Below, piece after piece: positions 37,465-45,995 of a stretch of DNA of 64,000 nucleotides; positions within the stretch are counted from its first letter, which is position 1, and each line of letters starts with the position of its first letter. This DNA comes from Bacteroidia bacterium. GTDB lineage: Bacteria > Bacteroidota > Bacteroidia > NS11-12g > UBA9320. A program made the translations under genes and the position numbers. The notes under the pieces were generated by a model, which saw only the letters and a list, made by a program, of their open reading frames with translations, made no database searches and was not told the origin of the DNA. The stretch lies in the NCBI GenBank assembly GCA_020849295.1, contig JADLGN010000030.1, positions 1 to 64,000 on the forward strand. The letters are read 5' to 3'.

Positions 37465-39109
37465 TGTAATTGATAAAAAAAGATGATAATTCTGATTTAA
37501 AATATTTAAGAGCATTTTTAACAGGAAGTGGTAGTCCTCCTCCAAGTGCACAAAGTGAAGCCGATTCCATAGTTTCTAGTAAATCTTTCATTAGGGTATA
37601 ATCAATTTTAAAATCTTCATTAATTGATTTTTCAAGCATTTCGTTTCCTCTTGTACTTCCAAGCCTACATGGAAAACATTTGCCACAACTCTCGTGTGCT
37701 GTAAATTTAAATAGGTGATTAATATATTCAATCATCGGAAAATCTTGAGGAATACAAACCACTGAGGCATGACCAAGTAAAAATCCATTTTGTGAAAATG
37801 ACTCAAAATCTATAGTTAAATCATTAATTTTATTTATTGGAACTAATCCTCCAAGTGGTCCGCCTATATGCAAAGCTTTTACGGGCGATTTAAAACCTTC
37901 ACCAAGTTCGTTTATTACTTTTGTTAGTGGAGTTCCCATTTCAACTTCATAAATTCCGGGTTTTTTAAAATTACTGTCAAGAGAAATAAGTTTAGTACCT
38001 GAACTTTTTTCTGTTCCTATTTTGGAATATTCTTTACCTCCATTTAAAATTATATATGGCAAGCAAGCAAGTGTTTCTACATTATTTACAATTGTTGGTT
38101 TATTATAAAGCCCAAATTGTACAGGATAAGGAGGACGAACTCTTACCTCTGGTCTTTGTCCTTCAATAGATGAAAGCAATGCGGTTTCTTCTCCACATAT
38201 ATAAGCACCTTGTGCCTTAATTATTTTAAAATTAAAAGTAAAGTTGCTGCCGCAAATATTTTCTCCAACTAATCCAAGATGTTCAAGTTCTTTTATTGAT
38301 TTATCAATGCTACTTACAGACTCAGGATATTCTCCTCTTATATAAATTACACCAAAAGTAGCTCCTGCAATATATGCTGTAATTAACATACCCATCAATA
38401 AATGATGTGGTTGGTTTTCCATAATATATCTGTCTGAATATGCTCCTGGATCGCCTTCGTCTGCATTACAAACTATATATTTAGTTTCTGAATTTTCTTT
38501 CATGCAGGCTTCTATTTTGAATGATATAGGGAAACCGGCTCCACCTCTGCCTCTTAGTTTTGATTCTTTTATTTCATTTAATAATTTTAATGGAGATTCT
38601 ATTAAGCATTTTCTAAAAATTTCGTAATATTTTTCAATGTTTTCGTAGCTTTCTGTTAAAATTTTTTTTCCACTAAATCCAACATTATAATTTTCAACAG
38701 TAGAAATTTTATCACTTATAATTTTATCAATACTATCAATATCTTTTCCCGAATAATTTTTACCATTGTATTGAAAAGCACTATTTTCATGACACCTTCC
38801 CAAACAGCACATTTCGCCTACTTTTTCTTTTGTAAAATAACTTGATATTTTATCTAAAAGTTTACTTTGTGTTCCTGCAGTTAAACAAGCTGAGCCATTA
38901 CAAACGTAAATTTTTTTATTTCTGTTTTCAGGCTTTAAAAAATCGTAAAACGAAATAGTTCCATACACACTTGACTTACCTACCAAATACTCTTCACTTA
39001 CATTTTCTATATCATTTGTTAGATTATTTGATGATATAACCGATAGTTTTTCAAACAAGTTTTCTGAAAGCCCTTTTCTGCCAGATAAATCAGAGATGTT
39101 TTTTGACAT
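37457..39109 (-). CDS. NAD-linked formate dehydrogenase, flavin subunit (FdsB / NuoE-NuoF fusion)
   Basis: A 550-residue fusion. The N-terminus (residues about 55-140) is a NuoE-like thioredoxin-fold [2Fe-2S] domain with 'YVCNGSACLTAG' and 'MCCLGRC'. The rest is NuoF-like, with the NADH/FMN site 'GRGGAGFPISFKIEA', 'YIVCNADEGDPGAYSDR', 'GAYICGEETALLSSIEG' and the [4Fe-4S] motif 'ESCGKCFPCRLG'. It passes electrons from the catalytic subunit, coded next with an 8-bp overlap, to NAD+. This two-gene form lacks the separate small FdsG-like subunit of Cupriavidus-type enzymes. A bifurcating or ferredoxin-linked mode cannot be excluded. A TAATTTTG box on the minus strand (39154-39161) may be its -7 element. 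Confidence 0.9.
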   Translation of the reverse strand: MSKNISDLSGRKGLSENLFEKLSVISSNNLTNDIENVSEEYLVGKSSVYGTISFYDFLKPENRNKKIYVCNGSACLTAGTQSKLLDKISSYFTKEKVGEMCCLGRCHENSAFQYNGKNYSGKDIDSIDKIISDKISTVENYNVGFSGKKILTESYENIEKYYEIFRKCLIESPLKLLNEIKESKLRGRGGAGFPISFKIEACMKENSETKYIVCNADEGDPGAYSDRYIMENQPHHLLMGMLITAYIAGATFGVIYIRGEYPESVSSIDKSIKELEHLGLVGENICGSNFTFNFKIIKAQGAYICGEETALLSSIEGQRPEVRVRPPYPVQFGLYNKPTIVNNVETLACLPYIILNGGKEYSKIGTEKSSGTKLISLDSNFKKPGIYEVEMGTPLTKVINELGEGFKSPVKALHIGGPLGGLVPINKINDLTIDFESFSQNGFLLGHASVVCIPQDFPMIEYINHLFKFTAHESCGKCFPCRLGSTRGNEMLEKSINEDFKIDYTLMKDLLETMESASLCALGGGLPLPVKNALKYFKSELSSFFINYNE

Positions 39110-39256
39110 TTTATTTATTTATTAAATTAACAATTAATTAAATTTTTAGTTCTCAAAATTAATTAATCAATATACTTTTTACTAAATGATATTTAACTTT
39201 ATTTCTAAATTTGTAGTAAAAATTGTTCAAATGGTTTTATTAATTAATAAATGTAA

Positions 39257-39805
39257 ATGAAGAATATTAATAAGGGTATGTTGCTAATATCTGAACCATT
39301 TTTGGGTGACCCCGAATTTGAACGTTCTGTAATAATTTTGGTAGAAAAGAATGAATTAGGTACTATTGGTTTTGTAATAAATTATGAGCTTGATGTAATA
39401 GTAGGTGAAGTTTTAGAACATTTTTCATTTGATAAAATTTTGTATAAAGGTGGTCCTGTAAGTATAAACTCATTGTATTTTATTTACAAAAGCGATAAAC
39501 CTTTAAAAAAATCTTTATCAATTGCTGAAGGATTTTTCTGGGGAGGAGATTTAAACGAACTTAGCGATAAAATAAATGATGGAAGTATTGATTATAAAAA
39601 TGTAAAATTTTTTATCGGTTATTCAGGTTGGGAACCAGGTCAACTTGAAATGGAACTTAAAAACAAAGCATGGGTTCTTGCAGAGAGTAATCTTGATATA
39701 TTGTTTGAAGAAAATAACGATATAATTTGGAAAACACTTATGAAATCTCTTGGAGGGAAATATGCACTAATGGCAGATTCGCCGATTGACCCTCAACTAA
39801 ATTAG
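39257..39805 (+). CDS. YqgE/AlgH family protein
   Basis: A 182-residue DUF179 (YqgE/AlgH) protein. Family signatures are 'GMLLISEPFLGDPEFERSVI', 'GTIGFVINYELD', 'LYKGGPVSINSLYFI', 'FFWGGDLNEL' and 'FFIGYSGWEPGQLEMEL'. The family is widespread and structurally known, but its biochemical role is unclear; AlgH was first linked to alginate regulation in Pseudomonas. No signal peptide, so cytoplasmic. A TAAATTTG box (39206-39213) lies 43 bp upstream of the ATG. Confidence 0.93.
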   Translation: MKNINKGMLLISEPFLGDPEFERSVIILVEKNELGTIGFVINYELDVIVGEVLEHFSFDKILYKGGPVSINSLYFIYKSDKPLKKSLSIAEGFFWGGDLNELSDKINDGSIDYKNVKFFIGYSGWEPGQLEMELKNKAWVLAESNLDILFEENNDIIWKTLMKSLGGKYALMADSPIDPQLN

Positions 39806-39823
39806 TAAAGCTATATTGTTTCT

Positions 39824-40288
39824 TTATTGTTCAATTATATAAATTTCGGCAATTTTTTTCTCAGTATCAATATTTATCTTGGCAGGATTTGCAAATGCTG
39901 ATTTAAGATTGCTGTTCAAAGTAATGTCGTAATGTTTTTGGTTGTATTTTACAACTGCTCCAGAAATAATATCAATTCCCCAGCCAAATACATCAAAAAA
40001 ATTAAGAATACTAACTATGTTAAACTCTTTACTTAACGTAATTACACGGGTGGTATAACCGTCAAGTTTGAACTCTACATCTTTTCTCAACAATGTTCTT
40101 TTCACATCTAATGTACACGGGGTTTTGCATTGTTCAACACCATTGATAAAAATAACAGCCCCATCTGGATTGCTATTAAATGTAATAGTATCGGAAGTGC
40201 CGGTAAATATTGTTGCACATGCCGATAATATAAAAAGTGGCACAACAGCTATAATTAATATATTAATTAAAAATTTCTTTTGTTTCAT
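39824..40288 (-). CDS. PEGA-domain lipoprotein
   Basis: A 154-residue lipoprotein with lipobox 'ILSAC' (lipidated Cys24), then a PEGA domain ('SNPDGAVIFINGVEQCKTPC', 'FKLDGYTTRVITL') and a short C-terminal region that includes a hydrophobic stretch around 'GWGIDIISGAVV'. PEGA domains are surface-associated beta modules with no fixed activity. It resembles small Bacteroidota lipoproteins whose function is unknown. It sits 32 bp after dnaE on the same strand, perhaps by chance. Confidence 0.8.
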   Translation of the reverse strand: MKQKKFLINILIIAVVPLFILSACATIFTGTSDTITFNSNPDGAVIFINGVEQCKTPCTLDVKRTLLRKDVEFKLDGYTTRVITLSKEFNIVSILNFFDVFGWGIDIISGAVVKYNQKHYDITLNSNLKSAFANPAKINIDTEKKIAEIYIIEQ

Positions 40289-40320
40289 TTTATCTCAATA
40301 TTATTAAAAATTTATGTGAT

Positions 40321-43300
40321 TTAATTTACCTTGTATCCGATATTCATCTGTTCAAGTTCTGCTTTTATTTCATCATTCCAATCAATTCTTATTTGTCTGC
40401 TTAGCAAATGCGATTGGTACTTTGTTTCAGTATCTATCACAGCAATTTTAAGAGTAGCTTTACCTGTATTTTTCTCAAAAAGTGTTTTTAATTTATTAAG
40501 AAAAAGTAAGTCTATCATACTATTATTTATTAGTAATTGTACTGATTTAAGTTGTTTTTCTTTTAAATCTGCAAGGTATGATATTTTATTTATTTTAAAC
40601 CTTAACTCATCATTATACTTTGATTTTATTTTGTTACCAATAATAAAAATCATTGCATTGTTTTTCAAAATTGAACTAAAATTTGCATAATCATCGCCAA
40701 ATAATGAAAATTCGTAAGAGCCACTAAAGTCTTCTAAAATAAATTTTGCCCAAGGTTTTCCATGTTTATCAATTTTATCTTCATATTTATTTACAATACC
40801 GGCTAATTTCACTTCATTTTTATTTAATTTATTTAAATCTGTAAGCTCAGTCAAGCCTGTGTTAGTAAACATTTCTATTTCTATTCTGAAGTTTTCTAAT
40901 GGATGACCTGAAATAAACATTCCTACTACTTCTTTTTCCCTATTCAGCTTTTCAAGGTTTTGCCATTCATCTATTACTGTAAGTTTAGGTTCAGGTATAT
41001 TTATTTCTGAACTTCCACCAAACAGCGACCCTTGAATATTGTTTTTATTTTCTTGAATACTGTTGCCGTATTTTATTGCTAATTCAACACCATTCATCAC
41101 TCTATCATTTTCTTTTTCTACATATTGGGCACGATTGTAAGTTTTAAATCCGTCAAAAGCTCCTGCAATTGCAAGTGCTTCGAGTGATTTTTTATTTACA
41201 GTTCGCAAGTTTACCCTGCATGTAAGGTCAAAAATGCTTTTAAATGGTCCATCAGCTTTTCTGATCTTAATTATTTCTTTTGAGGCAGATTCGCCTAATC
41301 CTTTTATAGCTCCTAATCCAAATCTAATTTCTCCACTTTTATTTACCGAAAAATCAATGTCACTTTCGTTTATATCAGGCCCTTTTACCGGGATTTTCAT
41401 TCTTTTACACTCATCCATAAAAAAGGTAATTTGTTCAATATTATTGTTATTGTGAGTTAATACCGAAGCAAGAAATTCAGATGGGTAATATGTTTTAAGA
41501 TATGCAGTATGAAAAGCAAAATAGGCATAACATGTTGCATGTGATTTATTAAAAGCATACTCTGCAAATGCTTCCCAGTCTGTCCAAATTTTTTCGCAGA
41601 TTTTATAATCATGACCATTATTATGACAGCCATCCATAAACTTTGGCTTCATTATATCTAGTTGAGCTTTGTCTTTCTTTCCCATTGCTCTTCTCAGATT
41701 ATCTGCATCACTTTTCGAGAAATTAGCAAGTTTTTGAGAAAGCAACATTACCTGTTCTTGATACACCGTAATACCATAGGTGTCTTCAAGAATTTCTGAC
41801 ATTACATCTATGTCATAAGTTATTTTTTCTCTACCATGTTTACGGGCAACAAAATTTTTAATATATTCCATTGGACCTGGTCTATACAAAGCATTTACAG
41901 CAATTAAATCATCTAATACTGTTGGTTTAAGATCTCTCACAACTTTTTTCATCCCATCACTTTCAAACTGGAAAATGCCATTTGTTTCTCCTCTATGAAA
42001 AAGCTCAAAGGTTTTTGTATCATCAAGAGGTATGTCGTCTGTAATAATTTTTACGCCATGATTTTGTTCAATTAATGCAATTGCATCTTTTACTATTGTA
42101 AGGGTTTTAAGTCCCAAAAAATCCATTTTTAGTAACCCGGCTTCTTCTACATTTTTACCATCATACTGCGTTACCCACATCTCACTTTCTTTTAAAGTAC
42201 AAACAGGTATTATATCTGAAATATCTGAAGGAGCTATAATTACTGCCGAAGCGTGAATTCCTACATTTCTTACAGTTCCTTCCAGAAGTCTTGCTTCGCT
42301 AAGAACTCTGGCTTGCAAAGTGTTTTCTGTAATTTTTTTTCTAAGTATTTTTATTGAAGCAATTTCATCAGAATTAAAATTTTCATTTAATTCCTGATCT
42401 TTATATTCGTAAATCTGATTAAAATTAATATTTGGATTTTCGGGAACAAGTTTTGACAATGCACCTGATTCGTCAAGTGAAAGTTCAAGTACTCTGGCAA
42501 CATCTTTTATTGCACTTTTGGCTTTCATTGAGCCATAAGTGATAATTTGTGCCACTTGCTGTTGTCCATACTTTTCAATTACATAATCTATAACTTTTTG
42601 CCTTCCTACATCATCAAAATCTGTATCAATATCAGGCATACTATTTCGCTCAGGGTTCAAAAATCTTTCAAAAAGCAAATTGTACTTTATTGGATCAATA
42701 TTAGTGATGCCAATACAATATGCAACTGCCGAACCTGCTGCCGAACCGCGTCCGGGACCTACAAGCACATCTAATTCTTTAGCTTTAATGCAAAAATCAG
42801 AAACAACCAAAAAATATCCGGCAAACCCCATGTGTTTAATAACGCCAAGTTCAAAATCTAATCTTTCTGTAACATTTTCGGTCAATGTTCCATATCTTTT
42901 TTTCGCTCCTTCAAAGGTTAAAAATTTTAAATAATCATCTATATCCAAAAAATTGTCAGGAATAGGAAAATTGGGCATCATTACTGCCTTTTTAAGATTT
43001 ATTTTCTCAATTTTATCTGCAATTTCTATTGTATTTTCCAAAGCAAAAGGCATATCCGGAAATACTTCGAGCATTTCGCTCTTGGTCTTAAAGAAAAATT
43101 CATCATTTGAAAATCCAAACCTGTATCCTTTTCCTTCTCCTTTTGGTTTGCTTTGCAAATCACCTGTATTAATGCAAAGTAAAATATCATGTGCATTTGC
43201 ATCTTTTTTTTCTAAATAATGTGAATCGTTTGATACTATCATTTTCACATTATATTTTTTTGAAAAACGAATTAATGTTTCGTTTACTTTTTGTTGTTCA

Positions 43301-43845
43301 GGCAATTTATGATTCTGAAGTTCAATATAAAAATCGTCTCCAAATAAATCAAGCCACCATTTTAGTTTTGTTTCAGCTGCTGCTTCACTTTCATATAGTA
43401 TTGACTGAGGTATTTCGGCTCCTATACAACATGATGTGGCAATTAGCCCTTTATGATATTTTGTTATTAATTCTTTATCTATTCGCGGATATTTGCTGTA
43501 TAATCCTTCGATATATCCCAAAGAACAAAGTTTTGCCAAATTATGGTATCCTTCCATGTTTTTGGCAAGCATCAATTGATGATATCTGTTATCAGAAATT
43601 TCTCTCGAGAATTGTCTTTTATGTCGGTTTTCTACAAGGTAAAACTCGCAACCTACTATTGGCTTTATATTTTTTTTAGTACACTCAGACACAAACTTAA
43701 ATGCTCCAAACATGTTGCCGTGGTCTGTTATCGCAATAGCTTTCATTTCGTCAGCCACTGCTTTTTTTACCATACCTTCTATGCTGCTTGCCCCGTCAAG
43801 CAAACTGTATTGTGTGTGACAATGTAAATGACAAAAATCTACCAT
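40321..43845 (-). CDS. dnaE: DNA polymerase III alpha subunit
   Basis: Replicative DNA polymerase. The 1174 residues show an N-terminal PHP domain ('DFCHLHCHTQYSLLDGA', 'ITDHGNMFG'), the C-family palm with 'MPDIDTDFDD' and 'GPGRGSAAGSAVAYCIGI', the fingers ('YRPGPMEYI'), 'LRRAMGKKD', a helix-hairpin-helix region and an OB-fold near 1000-1070 ('VKLAGIVNKYEDKID'). No intein is visible. I chose ATG 43845 ('MVDFCHLH'); the ATG at 43872 adds nine residues unlike the family. A TAAATTTG box on the minus strand lies 24 bp upstream. Confidence 0.97.
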   Translation of the reverse strand: MVDFCHLHCHTQYSLLDGASSIEGMVKKAVADEMKAIAITDHGNMFGAFKFVSECTKKNIKPIVGCEFYLVENRHKRQFSREISDNRYHQLMLAKNMEGYHNLAKLCSLGYIEGLYSKYPRIDKELITKYHKGLIATSCCIGAEIPQSILYESEAAAETKLKWWLDLFGDDFYIELQNHKLPEQQKVNETLIRFSKKYNVKMIVSNDSHYLEKKDANAHDILLCINTGDLQSKPKGEGKGYRFGFSNDEFFFKTKSEMLEVFPDMPFALENTIEIADKIEKINLKKAVMMPNFPIPDNFLDIDDYLKFLTFEGAKKRYGTLTENVTERLDFELGVIKHMGFAGYFLVVSDFCIKAKELDVLVGPGRGSAAGSAVAYCIGITNIDPIKYNLLFERFLNPERNSMPDIDTDFDDVGRQKVIDYVIEKYGQQQVAQIITYGSMKAKSAIKDVARVLELSLDESGALSKLVPENPNINFNQIYEYKDQELNENFNSDEIASIKILRKKITENTLQARVLSEARLLEGTVRNVGIHASAVIIAPSDISDIIPVCTLKESEMWVTQYDGKNVEEAGLLKMDFLGLKTLTIVKDAIALIEQNHGVKIITDDIPLDDTKTFELFHRGETNGIFQFESDGMKKVVRDLKPTVLDDLIAVNALYRPGPMEYIKNFVARKHGREKITYDIDVMSEILEDTYGITVYQEQVMLLSQKLANFSKSDADNLRRAMGKKDKAQLDIMKPKFMDGCHNNGHDYKICEKIWTDWEAFAEYAFNKSHATCYAYFAFHTAYLKTYYPSEFLASVLTHNNNNIEQITFFMDECKRMKIPVKGPDINESDIDFSVNKSGEIRFGLGAIKGLGESASKEIIKIRKADGPFKSIFDLTCRVNLRTVNKKSLEALAIAGAFDGFKTYNRAQYVEKENDRVMNGVELAIKYGNSIQENKNNIQGSLFGGSSEINIPEPKLTVIDEWQNLEKLNREKEVVGMFISGHPLENFRIEIEMFTNTGLTELTDLNKLNKNEVKLAGIVNKYEDKIDKHGKPWAKFILEDFSGSYEFSLFGDDYANFSSILKNNAMIFIIGNKIKSKYNDELRFKINKISYLADLKEKQLKSVQLLINNSMIDLLFLNKLKTLFEKNTGKATLKIAVIDTETKYQSHLLSRQIRIDWNDEIKAELEQMNIGYKVN

Positions 43846-43869
43846 ATAAAACCCTCGTTTCGTTTTAGG

Positions 43870-43877
43870 CAAATTTA
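43870..43877 (-). promoter_or_regulatory. Candidate -7 promoter box for dnaE
   Basis: TAAATTTG on the minus strand, 24 bp before the chosen dnaE ATG. A second copy on the plus strand (43990-43997) precedes the divergent 44006 gene by 8 bp. Neither has a good -33 TTTG at consensus spacing. Confidence 0.35.
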
Positions 43878-44005
43878 ATCTTAGCCTTTCTTACATTTTA
43901 TTTAGTGGATAAAATATTAATAAATCTAAATGCCTAATTTCTTGTGTAAAAAAAATCTGAAGATTCAATATTGTAAATAATTTTATTTATAAATTTGAAA
44001 ATATC

Positions 44006-44527
44006 ATGGAACATTTAAAATATCCAATAGGTAAATTTACTCCTCAATCTAATTATACTCTTGAACAAATTAATGAATATATAAAAAGTATTAAACTTTT
44101 TCCTGCAATATTATTGACTACAGTTGATAATATAAGCAATGATGATTTCAAAAAACAATATCGTGAAGGAAGTTGGAATATATGTCAACTTATCCACCAT
44201 ATAGGCGAAAGTCACCTGAATGCTTATATGAGAATTAAACTTGCATTAACTGAAGAAAACCCAACTATAAAACCATATAACGAAAACTCATGGGTAAATA
44301 CCTCCGAAAATAAAATTTTGGATTTTTCAGTTTCTATTAAACTTATAGAAGCAATTCACGAAAAATTTTCATGTTTGGCTGGCACATTATGTGAATCTGA
44401 CTTAAAAAGAACTTTTTTTCACCCCCAAAATAATAGAACTTTTAGTATTGCAGATATGCTTTGCCTTTATAGCTGGCATGGCAATCATCATTTGGCTCAT
44501 ATAAAAATTGCTCTTGGTATTAATTAG
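44006..44527 (+). CDS. DinB/YfiT-like putative metal-dependent protein
   Basis: A 173-residue protein of the DinB/YfiT four-helix family. Metal-ligand histidines are in 'CQLIHHIGESHLNAYMR' and 'WHGNHHLAHIKIAL'; 'REGSWNICQ' is the usual opening motif. In Firmicutes YfiT/BstA relatives are bacillithiol S-transferases, and in Bacteroidota they are annotated as putative metal-dependent hydrolases or thiol transferases. Its thiol partner is not known here. It converges with the SDR gene, and the two stop codons overlap in TTAG. Confidence 0.85.
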   Translation: MEHLKYPIGKFTPQSNYTLEQINEYIKSIKLFPAILLTTVDNISNDDFKKQYREGSWNICQLIHHIGESHLNAYMRIKLALTEENPTIKPYNENSWVNTSENKILDFSVSIKLIEAIHEKFSCLAGTLCESDLKRTFFHPQNNRTFSIADMLCLYSWHGNHHLAHIKIALGIN

Positions 44528-45321
44528 TTCTTTTCAAAATTTAGTTTTAAGGCAATCTTATAAAATAAATACGGAAAATATCTTTTAATATATACCAATA
44601 GAACATCCAGTTTTCCTATGTAAACTTCTCTTTTTTTATTAGCTACTGCTTTAATTATTTTTTGTGCACATTCGCTTGCAGGCATTCCATTTCGTTGACC
44701 TTCATCAAGTTTATTATGTTTTTTTCCGCTGCTTTCAAGTGCATTAAAAGAAATATTAGTCAATACTCTTCCGGGGCATACAAGGGTTACAAAAATATTG
44801 TGCTTTCTATTTTCTAAAGATAAAGCCTCAAAGAAACCTAACAATGCATGTTTTGAAGCAGAATATGAACTTCTAAGCCCAAAGCCAAATTTTCCTGCAA
44901 GGCTACTTAACACTACTACTTGTCCTCCTCCTCTGTTTATCATATATGGGATTACAGCTTTTGACAAAGCAACTTGTGCAAAGAAATTAACTTCCATTAT
45001 TTTTCTTACTATTTGCATAGGGGTTTCAAGTGCATATCCTCTCTGTGAAATTCCGCCGTTGTTTATTAAAATGTCTATCTTGTCTTTAAATTTAATTGCT
45101 TTATTCACTATTTGCTCAAGATTTTCTAATTGTTCTAAATCTAAGGGCAACACTAAACATTCAGCATTCATTTTTCTACATAGTTCGGCTACCTTATCTA
45201 ATTCTTCAATTCTGCGTGATGAGAGAATAAGATTATACTGCATAGCTGCATATTGCAATGCAAGTTCTTTTCCAATACCACTACTTGCTCCTGTTATCCA
45301 AACTGTTTTTTTCAAATCCAT
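44524..45321 (-). CDS. Short-chain dehydrogenase/reductase (SDR)
   Basis: A classical SDR of 265 residues with Rossmann motif 'TGASSGIGKELA', 'ILINNGGISQRG' (family NNAG), catalytic Ser in 'VVVLSSLAG' and Tyr/Lys in 'YSASKHALLGFF', followed by 'VCPGRVLTNI'. The Ser-Arg-Arg after the second strand ('LILSSRRIEEL') suggests NADP(H). A C-terminal hydrophobic tail ('YIKRYFPYLFYKIAL') resembles membrane-associated DHRS7-type SDRs acting on lipids or steroids; the substrate is unknown. Its start overlaps the 3' end of the phosphopantetheinyl transferase gene by 10 bp. Confidence 0.9.
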   Translation of the reverse strand: MDLKKTVWITGASSGIGKELALQYAAMQYNLILSSRRIEELDKVAELCRKMNAECLVLPLDLEQLENLEQIVNKAIKFKDKIDILINNGGISQRGYALETPMQIVRKIMEVNFFAQVALSKAVIPYMINRGGGQVVVLSSLAGKFGFGLRSSYSASKHALLGFFEALSLENRKHNIFVTLVCPGRVLTNISFNALESSGKKHNKLDEGQRNGMPASECAQKIIKAVANKKREVYIGKLDVLLVYIKRYFPYLFYKIALKLNFEKN

Positions 45322-45980
45322 GTTAATATATAATGTTCGTTATTTTGAATTTCTTTGTCACTTTTAATATTTGTTTCAGAAACTACAGAGTTTTTAAATT
45401 CAAATAATTTATAATTTACAGCAAGATTAATTTCTTTATTTTTTTTAAAACAATAATGCAAAATATTATTATTTATATCAATATTTTTTAATTCAATATG
45501 CAATTTAAAATCTATATCAGCCAAAGGCGAATACTTAAATACAGTTTCTTTTCCGCTCCAAATAATACAACAAAATAAATTATATAAATCTTTATTTAGC
45601 AAACTTGTTTCACTTTCAGAAGTAAATTTATTAGCAATTTTTGAAATTCTGTGATCATATTTTTCTAAGTCTATTCCGCACAAATCATTTGAATTATATA
45701 TAGCAGCAGCCATATTACCTGAGTGAGTAATTGATATATGTTTTTCAGAATTTTCAAGGTAGGGTTTACCGTGTATATTTTTGATTATCTTAAAATTTTC
45801 ATGTGGTAAGGTTTCCTGCAAAGCAATTCGGGCTGATAGCCAATGAATATTTCGTTTTGAATTTTTATAAGGAATAAAATCATCAATCAGTAATTTATCT
45901 TGCAGTTCATCTGACGTTTCGTTGATGTACCATAGAGCAATCGTACTTTTATCAAAAATATATTTTGCAATAAGTGGCAA
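45312..45980 (-). CDS. 4'-phosphopantetheinyl transferase (Sfp-like)
   Basis: A 222-residue Sfp-type enzyme that moves phosphopantetheine from CoA to a carrier-protein serine. Motifs: 'KPYLENSEKHISITHSGN', 'CGIDLEKYDHRISKIANKF' with the Mg-binding Asp, and 'IIWSGKETVFKY' with the catalytic Glu/Lys. Whether it serves fatty-acid ACP or another carrier is not shown; no polyketide or peptide synthase is nearby. It lies 15 bp after asnS and overlaps the SDR gene, so asnS, this gene and the SDR probably form one transcript. Confidence 0.87.
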   Translation of the reverse strand: MPLIAKYIFDKSTIALWYINETSDELQDKLLIDDFIPYKNSKRNIHWLSARIALQETLPHENFKIIKNIHGKPYLENSEKHISITHSGNMAAAIYNSNDLCGIDLEKYDHRISKIANKFTSESETSLLNKDLYNLFCCIIWSGKETVFKYSPLADIDFKLHIELKNIDINNNILHYCFKKNKEINLAVNYKLFEFKNSVVSETNIKSDKEIQNNEHYILTWI

Positions 45981-45995
45981 TGAAAATTTTATTTA

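Noticed and set aside
40321-43845. Intein or insertion in dnaE
   Set aside because: The polymerase motifs follow each other at normal spacing and the length is ordinary.
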